DNA from: Akebia trifoliata
Lineage: Eukaryota > Streptophyta > Magnoliopsida > Ranunculales > Lardizabalaceae
Assembly (NCBI GenBank): GCA_017979445.1
Contig: CM030714.1
Span: forward strand, 19,971,405-20,035,404
Length of the DNA stretch: 64,000 nt
Reading direction: 5' to 3'
The translations under genes were made by a program, and so were the position numbers. Below are positions 35,110 to 44,146 of this stretch, piece after piece; position 1 is the stretch's first letter, and each line of letters opens with the position of its first letter. Under the pieces are notes generated by a model. The model was given only the letters and a program-made list of their open reading frames with translations, made no database searches and was not told where the DNA came from.

Positions 35110-35439
35110 ATGCTGAGCAAGGGCCCACTTAAATACCTCTCGTCTAGAATAGACGTAGTCTATCCCCCTCGTACAGTAGGGTACAACGGGGCAGGATCTC
35201 GCTTAGGCACTGGTTTTGACCAAGAAGTGCAATTGATATACTTGGATCATCTTTTATATGCCTACGGGTACGAGTCAAGAGTTGTAGCTTTCATAAATGG
35301 TTTGGCATCCCACGAGGGGACCGACCACGTACTAGTACTACATTGGCAATCGAGACATGTGACTGTGTGGCTCACAATAGGTCAAAGGCTCAGGTCGCTC
35401 CAGCCTGGGTGCATCAATATACCTCTCAGAATCACCTGA
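35110..35439 (+). CDS. Possible antisense ORF in element C (109 codons), unproven
   Basis: The plus-strand frame opens with ATG and runs 109 codons (MLSKGPLKYLSSRIDVVYPP at the start). It is opposite to the direction of the element and lies between its PBS and integrase remnant. The same frame is readable in element D (5091-5129 joined to 18009-18290, interrupted by Athila), with two stops and otherwise similar residues. Family similarity is not recognised, and there is no signal peptide or membrane segment. Extra and antisense ORFs have been described in Tat-lineage elements, which is why I list it. It may equally be chance openness in conserved non-coding DNA. Confidence 0.22.
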   Translation: MLSKGPLKYLSSRIDVVYPPRTVGYNGAGSRLGTGFDQEVQLIYLDHLLYAYGYESRVVAFINGLASHEGTDHVLVLHWQSRHVTVWLTIGQRLRSLQPGCINIPLRIT

Positions 35440-36005
35440 TCAGACAGTATTGATGTCCTAGTTTGATATACCCTAAGGTACGTGACTGGAGTTGTGATTT
35501 TCATGAATGACGTCGCATCTCCGAAGAGACCGAGTCACGCACTAGTGCCACGTCGGTTATATGGGATGTGCAAGCGTGTAAAACAGTAAACGTGCATGTG
35601 GTGTGTGCAAAATAGGGTGGGGTGTGCCCGGGGCCTTTTCAAACAAATGGACCCATGGGCCTAATTAAACCATACAAGCAAAGGTCTTATACCACACAGG
35701 TAAAGGCATACATTGATCATAAACATATTCATATGGTTCAATTTAAGATTTAAACATGCACATCTCTAGCATTCATCAATTATAACAAATCAATTAATGA
35801 ATAATGGCCTATAATAATTAATTAGATCCAATCGTCGCAATAGACTCAAATTTTGTAATTTTCATGGTCCAATCAAAAGTTATTTTAGGTGGCCCGAAAT
35901 AATTTAGATTTTCCAAGGATGTTAAATTGAAAATATAATGATTTTTGAGGATGGGGAGATATATATATATATTTTTTTTATAAAAAACACTAAAAGAAAA
36001 AGTCT

Positions 36006-36006
36006 A

Positions 36007-36041
<35 letters not shown>
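36006..36041. repeat. (AAT)n microsatellite
   Basis: About twelve AAT units in the leader of element C. Confidence 0.95.
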
Positions 36042-36046
<5 letters not shown>

Positions 36047-37255
36047 TAAATAATAAAAAAAATACGTAACCAACAAATGATTCGTTATTGCTGTAGCACC
36101 TTTTATTAAGGTCACACCATTTCATAGTTTGCGATCATAAACAACATTAGTCAATAATTAAATATGGTGTACTATATGTAAAAGTTGGTGTGACAATAGC
36201 GACTTGGGGAGGAAAAAAAAAATGAGTAACCCATCTGTTTACCAATGAAATAAATAAATCACTAGAATAAACAAGTAAGTCTCCCTAATTCAATTTTATC
36301 CAATTTAATAGTTTGGGCGCCAAAACCCCCAACTGCAGATTCCGAATCTCATTCAAATGATGTCTCCCCACTTGAGTTAACTCAATGTATTATAAAGTGG
36401 TTGTTATCTGTCATCAAAATAGAGAAAAAAATTCATTTTTTAAGGATCACCGACTCAGATCCGTAGATGTAACAGCAAGAACTTGGTCTGAACTGATCGA
36501 GATGAACAAGCCGATTTAATCCTTCCCCGATTCGTTTTGAAAATCAGCGAAATTCCTGATTTCAATTAACGTTTTAACCCGATAGATCCAGCAAATCAAA
36601 CCACGATTCACTCATTCTAAGATTAGATTCAGACGTGGCATCATCAAATCCACTTTAAGATAGTAAGGATGATCAGAATTAACTCATAAATCTGGGTTTA
36701 TCTGTGTGTGCGCGACAGTGCGATTTGATGTACCTCAATTTACACCGTTGTTTGTTATTAGAGATACACAACAAACCCATCGCAAGGATCGATCAACGAT
36801 CTAGATCACCATGAAAGAACGAAGAGATAGAACGAAATAGAGAGTTGGTAGTTCGGTTCTTTGATCCACAATTTGATAGCCGAAATCAAAATCACATTCA
36901 AAGATAGGAAATTGAAAAGAGTATAGAGAGAGAGAGAGAGAACATTTTCTCCTCTTTGCTGTTTCATCTTTCTCTTTTAAGAAGGAGATAGGAAATAGAA
37001 AAGTGTTCTTCTGCTATCGGCACACCAATCACTACGTTAAATCATTGTTGATTAAAAGCGAGATTCTACTAGCGGCACCCCACCCTATAATCGATTTAAA
37101 ACAAAGGGTAAGTGCTGTTCACGTTTACAGTACCCTTAAAAAAAAAAAATTTTGATTTTTATTTGCTGTCAACGGACAGCATAACCTGCTTAAAAAAATA
37201 AACTATACATATAAAAAGGACAAATAAAAAAACATTGATAATTAACAAATCAAAC

Positions 37256-37263
37256 ATATATAT

Positions 37264-37318
<55 letters not shown>
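37256..37318. repeat. (AT)n microsatellite
   Basis: Uninterrupted AT repeats except for one 'taat' phase shift near 37273. Confidence 0.95.
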
Positions 37319-37320
<2 letters not shown>

Positions 37321-37935
37321 TTTTTTTTTTCGTTAATTTTCTCCTTGCTGGCAATGGACAGCACACTAAATTTTTTTTTTTTTTAAACAAATATAAAAAA
37401 TGTTATCGCAATTTTAAACAAAAAAAATAAAATAAAATTATTATTATTATTTTTATGTTTAAACAACCATGCTTAAAACTAGAATCCTAAAACAAAAAGA
37501 AAAGAAAAGAAAACTAAAACTTCAACATTCATTAATCTTAAAAACAAATATAAAAATTTTTGTTGAAGGATGCATCGCACAAAAATTTTATTTTTTTATT
37601 TTTTTAAACAACGATGCTTAAAAATAGAATCCTAAAACAAAAAAACTTCAACATTCATTAATCATCATTCTCTCCTCAATTAACCTCATGATCTCTTTAA
37701 TTACTTAGGGTCATTCTAAATAACCCTCGATTGAGCCATAATAATAACATAAAATAAACAAAAATAATGCGAACATGCAAGAATAGAATATTCATAATCC
37801 AAACATACGATCAATGATTGGACCAAAAAAGATGATAAAAATAAAATAAAAATAGGTAAACTAACAACGAAAAACAATCTAGGTTATTCGAGCAATGCAC
37901 CCTTACTTGGGGTTTTTCAAGTTTGATCCTCGAAG

Positions 37936-37955
37936 GTCCCCAGCGGAGTCGCCAC
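37936..37955 (-). promoter_or_regulatory. Primer-binding site, tRNA-Arg type (element C)
   Basis: The minus strand reads GTGGCGACTCCGCTGGGGAC, complementary to the 3' end of plant tRNA-Arg. In this copy it is joined to the middle of the LTR and not to its end (see the 5' LTR entry). Confidence 0.85.
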
Positions 37956-39640
37956 CTAGTTATTACGATCTAGGAACCGATCAAAGACTCTAAACAGATA
38001 AAGGACTAATCTAGAACAAAAAAAACTGAATTCGGGGATCATGTTACGGGATTGGAAGGTGTTAGGCACCAACCCCGCCCGGCCAAAGCTGGTCTCTACT
38101 AATTTCCCAAATAAGTTACATTGCTAAAAAAACCTAAATAATAATAAAATAAAAATAAGAAGTTATACCTTTCCGATAACAAAGACTTTTGTTCCCTCAG
38201 ATTCGACAAAAATTACTCCTTGTATCGTACTTCTTGCTTTTTTCTGTCTCCGGATTTGATTTTCGATCTCCGAGGTAAGGTATTTCTTCTTTCTTGGATA
38301 TGAATTCTTCGAGTTTGTTAATGGATTTTGGGTGTTCTTGAAGGGCTTTTAGGTATTTTTTAGGCTAAAATCAAAGAAGGGATGTTATGTAAGGAGTTGG
38401 GGCTCCAAAACTAGGGTTTATGGGAGCCTAGGGGGCTTTTAGACCTACTTCTCTTAGGGTTTATGATTTGATACGAAAATAGGGTGTGAACACCCCTATT
38501 TATAGATTTTTTAGGGGTTGATTTTGATGGAGTTAGTGTTTAATTAGAGTTCTTTTAATTAGAATTGTGTTTTAATTAGACTTATTTTAGGTAGAGTTGT
38601 ATTTTAATTAGAATTATTTTTAATGGAGTTGTATTTTAGTTAAAACTTTATTAAATAGAGTTATTATTTAATTAGAACTCTATTAGGGTTTTGACTTTTG
38701 GTCTTATTTGATTGACTTTTAATATTTTGACTTTAGTCTTAATTGATTGACTTTTAATAGCTTGACTTTAGTCTTGCTTAATTGACTTTAATTTTGACTT
38801 TAGTCTTACTTGATTGACTTTAATACCTTGACTTTAGTCTTGTTTGATTGACTTTAAATTTTTGGAGAACCCCCCTCTATTATATCTTTAATTCTTTGGA
38901 CCCCCAAATGGAGGGGTCCTTAAAGAAATATCTCACGAACCCTCAACAATTTTTCATGAGAGCCCGATTGATCGATTTATTTAGTTCAAAATTTTAAATT
39001 AATTTCATTAATGTTTCACTTTAATTATTTAATATTTTATTTATTAATTTCAAAATTTTTAATTATGAAAATTATGAAATTACCATTTTACCCCCGAAGA
39101 GGATTTTTCATGTTTTAAGTCGGTTTTCAATGTTCTAGGATGTTTTAAAATCGATTTTTCGTAAGGAATTCAATGAAAATATTAGTTTGTATCATTTATA
39201 AAAAATTTTGTGTGAAATAATCATGAACTTTATGAGGGGCATTTTCGTAATTTTATCAAATTCTATGAAAATTGGAAAAATGATTTATTTGGTTTCGATT
39301 TGTTATTTTATGTGTTCGAAAGGATTTTCCTAATCGTAACGTAGGCTCTAGGGTTGTTTTGATGTTAGGGATATTTTGGTAATTTGATAACTTTTTAGTG
39401 ATTTTTATCGTGAAACTTCTTTTTGGGTCTGCAAGATGATGATTTCTATATTTCTGGAGTCATATTTTCCTAGCGTAGCGTGGTTTCTAAGGTTTTGTCA
39501 GTTCGAGATACCTCATCCGGATTTCTGAAACACATTTGATAACAAAATAAAGCAATGGAATATACATCCATCATTGGGAATCATTGCGATCGGGTTGACG
39601 AGTTGATTAATCAGGCGAGTGCAAAAATGGGGTGTCTACA
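37956..39640 (-). repeat. 5' LTR of element C, missing 67 bp at its PBS end
   Basis: Aligns with 28571-30256. The PBS-proximal 67 bp (TGAAAACG... to GAGTCGCCAC) present in the 3' LTR and in LTR D are absent. The breakpoint lies in GAGTCGCCAC, a 10-bp sequence that occurs once in the PBS and once 67 bp inside the LTR, so one copy and the interval were lost. TATA box on minus at 38495-38505. Confidence 0.88.
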
Positions 39641-42155
39641 GATGCATTATCCCTTCAAGCATTCACAGACCCTTTAATAGCTCATAAAATAGCTACATAC
39701 ATATATATATATATAGATATAGATATATATATATATATTGTTTTTCATTTAAAACAAAAGAGAAATTAACAGAACATGGTTGAGAATGGATATCCAGTTC
39801 CTACCATGCAACTGTGGCCACCAGACCTAAAATAAACAACAGTACTCGGAGCCTCTGCGCCAACATAAATTTAAATAAACATGCAACCCTTTCATTAATA
39901 ACCTAGATATCATTTCACCAACCTACATACAACATACAATGTAAAATGCAGACATCACCAATCGGGTGTGACTTTGACATTTTATCGATTCATCCATTTT
40001 TCCATTCTCTCGACATTCTTACTTTTCGTCTCTTCAAATCAAATCATTCATTTTCAATCTTTCAAAGTCATTTTTGATCTTTCCATCGAAAACCATCAAG
40101 ATTTATTCAAAATGGAGGTCCCAACAGGTATGCGAAAGCAAATTGTCAAAACTGAAAAAATTGGTGAAAATTTGGCTTAGTGTCGGAAACTTGATTTTTC
40201 AAAGTTGTCGAAATTCAAAATGGATTTTCATAAATGAAGGCCCTCGACAATATAAGAAGATTCATGTAGTTTTGTAACCTAATTCAAAGTAATGCAAAAG
40301 ATATCACGCGAATACTTAAAACATTCCCGTCGTGACAAAAATTTGTTTATTTTTTTCCCGCTTCGTTTTAAGGAGTTACAAGAGTCATAAGTAGTCGTTT
40401 TGGCATATTAAAAGCATAAGGAATCCAAAATAAATATAAAAAAAAAAAATTTGGGCACTTTTTGATTTTCACAGTGGCACCGTGAATAGTACACGGTGGC
40501 TTACGATGGCATCGTGACTAGAGCAAGGTGGCACTGTCAGAACGCTAGAAATTCACTAATTTTTCTATTTTTTCTTCGTTTTTCACTCGTTTTTTATTCT
40601 AATAACCCACCCACGAATTAAATATCCAAACTATGATAAAACACATCAAACATAACGATTTCTAGCATGAATTTAAAATAATTTAAGCGATATTCTATAA
40701 ATTTAAATATACACAAGTTTCGAAACATCCCTAAATGTAATTTTTCTAAAATCTACGATTATTAATAAGAATCGAGAGTCCCTTACCCTTGTGATTGTTG
40801 GACACAATAAGCTAGCTTAGAAATAAAGAAGTGACGGTCCGAAACATCGAATTTGGTGGAACTTAAATGCCAAACGAATCGGTTTGGTTGCGAAACCCTC
40901 GATGGAGGTATCCCTCCTCCCTCAACAACGATGGATCACTCTTCTTCAAATTAGGTGAAACTCCAAGTGGGTAAAATCAAAATCCCTATTGCTGGTTTTA
41001 GTGGGAGCCTAAGAGAAAGAAAGGGAAATGGAGGTTGGATGGGGTGAAAACGTGGAGCTCGACAACGCCGACGATTTTTCCTTCTTCGTCAAGGTTCAAT
41101 TCGGACTCGTTTGCGATAGATCTTGAGGAGAAGGGTTGAAACCCTAGGTTTGGAGAATGGACTGACCTTTTGTGAGTTGGAGAGTAGAAAGTGAATAAAA
41201 GAAATGAGTTGTTTATATTTATAACAAAAGTTGGAAGGCATTTTTGTGTTTTTCTACTTATTTCTATTTTCAACGAAATCCTGACCATTCGAACCCGAAA
41301 AATAACATGTGAGTATTCCATTTCAAATAATTTTTCGTTGTGTAACTAATGGTGAACTTGATTTTTCCTGATTCTCACCCTTGCAAAATTTCACTGTTTT
41401 GGATCCCACTTAATGCTAAATTCTAGGATTTAATAACTTTTTCCTCCGAACTCGAATTCGAACTTGCTTGCAAGCTAAAGTATATATTTCGACCTCTTTA
41501 AATCCAATGGTGGAGTCGATTTTAGTTAAAATGATCAGAATAATATCCGAGTGTTTTACTCTAGTTTTCTTCTTCGGCATTTTCCTCAAAATATCACCAT
41601 TTGGCTTCTTCGAGATACGAGTTAAAAATCCGGGGTATTACAGTGGGGATCTTGGAAATTTAAAGCATGGGTAGAGATGGAATTAAGAAGGGATTATAAG
41701 AGGGAAAATCTAACTCAAGAGGGTGGGTGAGGTCGTTTTCCAATAAGAATCTCGTACACACATGGGTTCTTTAACTACCTAATTGAATTGGATGTATACT
41801 AGGTACATCCAGAAGGAATTATGTCTAGCCTTATTTGAGGTAAGGCCCATACAAATTTAAGCCTGCACATCACAAAGGTAAAGTTAGAACAAAAAATATC
41901 CTAATCATATGAACCAAACGGCCAGGTTATTTCTTATGCATGGTCGTTTGGTTTTTATGGCCAAATAAAACCAAAATTTTTCATGATTTTTGAGTGGTTT
42001 GATTTGGACCCACTTGATTAATCAAAATTCTCTTAATTTGAAATTCGACATTGGATTTGAATGAAGTCTTGGGCTTGTTCAATCAAATTGAGGTGTCAAT
42101 CAACTACAACTTAAAAACACAAATCCGCCTCTACCCCATTTGCGAAAAAGATTAT

Positions 42156-43458
42156 TTATAAATGTCTACTGCTTCGTATACTTCGATTCTCACTATATTC
42201 TTTTTCCTTCATTATGACTATGCATCCATGTGTGGTTTTCATAACTGCACTTTCAACTAAACACTTACAACGTAAGGAGTCCAACTTGCCATGTAATAAT
42301 GGATTCTTTTCCATTTTTCGAACGAAGGCCATACCATCCAAAATGCAGATCACTTCATCAAACATTTTGATCTTTATCATACATTTTCTTTAACATCACA
42401 AACAGATCCATCACCCAATGAAATAACATTTTTGCTCTCTTTGAACGTATCAAAATAATCTTTCCTAGAACACATGTAAACAGAACAACCTGAATATAAT
42501 GTCCACTCGTCATTAGAGAAAATGTGCATACCTTTTACCTTTGGATATTGAGATAACATTTTCATAGTAATAATCGTGTTACCATAACTATCCTTACTTT
42601 CTTCATTTAATTTTTTGCATGAATCAAACAATCCCTTTTAATGTGACCATATTCCTTTTAGTATTAGTATTGTATTTTTTTTCCATTTCCCTTCGATTTG
42701 GATCTACTCTTATAATTTTTATATCTCCTATCTGAAGTCATTCCTCATTAATTCCCTCTACGAACAATCAACCATTGACCATTTCCTTTAAGATTATACA
42801 TTCTCATAATATCATTTGATAGGAGTGTTGTTTTGACTTAATTCCAACTTCACTTATATCTTTCCTATATAGAAACATTGTTACCAAATTTTTGTAGGAA
42901 TCTAAAATGAGGTAAGAAACATAAGGACATTGTCTTCTTCCTCCAACTTAACATCAATTTTGTGGAATTGATCGAAGATCTAATTGAACACATTCATATC
43001 CATAAGATTCACACCATCTGCCATATTAAAAGTATATAATTGTTTTTTCATCAATAACTTATTGGTCAAGCTCTTATCCATATATAAATTTTTCTTCAAA
43101 TTTTTCGTGTCGATTCTTCCTACATAACGTTAAACAACACGATAACTGCAAGACATAGTAGAATCGTACTAACCATTCTTGCATCGATGCTTTCCAATCT
43201 ACATTCGTGATTTCCTCTAGTTTACCAAACTTTCCTTTCAACGCCCTAGCCATGTCTTGTTGAACCAAGATATTTTTCACCCTTCTTTGCTAGTGATTTA
43301 AACTACTACTCTTGTCAAATTTGTCGACCTCAAACTTCGTGTTCAAACTCTTCATTGTCATCATATTAAATCTCAAAATAAAAAAATATATATGATCTCC
43401 CAAACATAGTGGATCTGTATTAGTTCTTCATACAAAACTGATTTCTTTGATAAAAATT
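42156..43458 (-). pseudogene. Ty1/copia gag-protease fragment (element N)
   Basis: Reads on the minus strand. It starts near 43370 with FEVDKFDKSSS, then a gag segment KNILVQQDMARALKGKF (43074-43280). A degraded zinc knuckle near 42640-42660 keeps EYGHIKRDC but has lost the first cysteines. The protease and pre-integrase part shows WTLYSGCSVYMCSRKDYFDT and VISLGDGSVCDV (42377-42631), where the usual DSGC reads YSGC. GKLDSLRCK follows in 42156-42380. Several frameshifts and stops occur. The element stops at the J boundary, and integrase, RT and RNase H are not present in the window. Confidence 0.78.
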
Positions 43459-43803
43459 GTTGTGAATTTGGAGATACTTGTTCAATATGATTAAGAAAAA
43501 AATAAAGAACACCAAGATTTGCGTGGTTCGGTAACGATGCCTATGTTCACAAATAGATCCAATATACTTTACTAAGAAATCAAAAAATAACAATACAAGA
43601 AATAAGCACTCAATGTTTTAATCCCAAACACAAACACTAGAATCCTTGTACACCTCTCTTCCTATCTCTCTCAAACCCTAGAATAAGAAAACCCTAATTT
43701 TTTTAAAATATTCCATGACATTATATATATAGGTTTCCAACAAAAATAACTCATCCCAACCATTGAATTAAAACCTAATCCAACAACTGATATAAAAGAC
43801 ACA
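43459..43803 (-). repeat. 5' LTR of copia element N (approximate)
   Basis: The plus sequence 'ctttgataaaaattgttgtgaatttgg' is a decayed complement of an iMet PBS followed by an LTR ending CACAACA. The block contains 'gtggttcggtaacgatgcc' and 'acaaacactagaatccttgtac', usual for small copia LTRs. The outer end near 43803 is uncertain. Confidence 0.5.
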
Positions 43804-43811
43804 TAAATGTA

Positions 43812-44146
43812 AGACTACCTCTATTGATGCTTGAAAATAACTTCCTCAAACTTTGATTTTAATTTTTTGATTATGTTAACTATAATCTTATATCTTCAGG
43901 GAATTTGAATCTTTCTTAGTATACAATTAATGGCAATTTTTTAATCAGAAACTATTATAAGTTTGGCAAAATTTCTTTCTTGTAAGAATTCTAGTTCATC
44001 GAGGATAACAAATAATTGTACTTCATTAATATTTTTATTTTTGTACTTGCTCCATAAGTTGCTATGTAAGTCCTCCCTTGATGATCTCAAACTATCCAAC
44101 CATATCCACCTTTAATGTCTTATATGATTCCATTGTTTGTTGATGG
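43812..44146 (-). pseudogene. RNase H-like (RVT_3-type) pseudogene fragment
   Basis: On the minus strand a decayed plant RNase H-like domain is legible: DIKGGYGWIV, a stop, DHQGRTYIATYGAS, then after one frameshift NEVQLFVILDELEFLQERNF and AKLIIVSD, with KIAINCIL further on. The upstream part, with a DSSIGSP segment resembling the catalytic DGSS motif, lies at 47317-47355 beyond the solo LTR L, which split it. At least four stops show it is dead. Such domains occur at the end of plant LINE pol proteins and in many host genes annotated as RNase H-like. I cannot say which source applies. Confidence 0.6.

Larger units (their letters stand above)
35440..37935 (-). other. Leader region of element C
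   Basis: 35440-35690 and 35760-35940 match element D. 36130-37140 has no counterpart in D and looks different in base composition: it holds a (GA)n tract at 36925-36940 flanked by sequence like a plant 5' UTR on the minus strand. 37140-37935 is AT-rich with microsatellites and again matches D weakly (18900-19440). No gene is supported. Confidence 0.5.
28504..39640 (-). mobile_element. Element C: non-autonomous Ogre/Tat-like LTR retrotransposon inserted in H
   Basis: Its 3' LTR is 28504-30256 and its 5' LTR 37956-39640, read on the minus strand. Flanks are GACGG (28499-28503) and GATGC (39641-39645), each one step from GACGC, the sequence expected from intact family-B LTRs at this spot. Inside are a PPT complement (30257-30272), a tandem array, an integrase tail, long non-coding sequence and a tRNA-Arg-type PBS. 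There is no gag, protease, RT or RNase H. The two LTRs differ by roughly 4-5% in the part I compared, so it is older than element E. Confidence 0.9.
27303..41642 (-). mobile_element. Element H: solo family-B LTR, split by element C
   Basis: Parts are 27303-28503 and 39641-41642, about 3.2 kb. The plus-strand start TGTGACGCCCCGCC and end 'cggggtattaca' are the complements of the family-B ends. GTGGG at 27298-27302 and again at 41643-41647 is a perfect 5-bp target duplication, with no internal region, so H is a solo LTR. It aligns along its length with LTRs L, F and E. It carries hairpins (CACAGT-GGC-ACCGTG at 40470-40484, ACGAT-GGC-ATCGT at 40503-40515) and an open frame (40998-41321 minus) with the motif SELNLDEEGKIVG. 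Confidence 0.93.
25423..42108 (-). mobile_element. Element J: degenerate Tat-like LTR, split by H (which holds C)
   Basis: Parts are 25423-27302 and 41648-42108, about 2.3 kb in all. The plus-strand left end TGTAGATACG, then GGAGTCGCCACC (25480-25492) and 'aaggtgttaggcac', match LTR S in order. The right end 'caaattgaggtgtcaatcaactaca' matches the S end 'caaattggggtgtctaca' with 7 extra bases. A minus-strand TATA box lies at 26694-26705. A (CT)n tract is at 26380-26400. No clear target duplication was found (CAAGT against ACTTA), so it may be a rearranged end and not a clean solo LTR. The rest has no coding sequence. Confidence 0.7.

Noticed and set aside
37936..37955. tRNA-Arg gene remnant
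   Set aside because: Only the 3' 18-20 bases of tRNA-Arg are matched, on the complement and at an LTR border. It is a primer-binding site.
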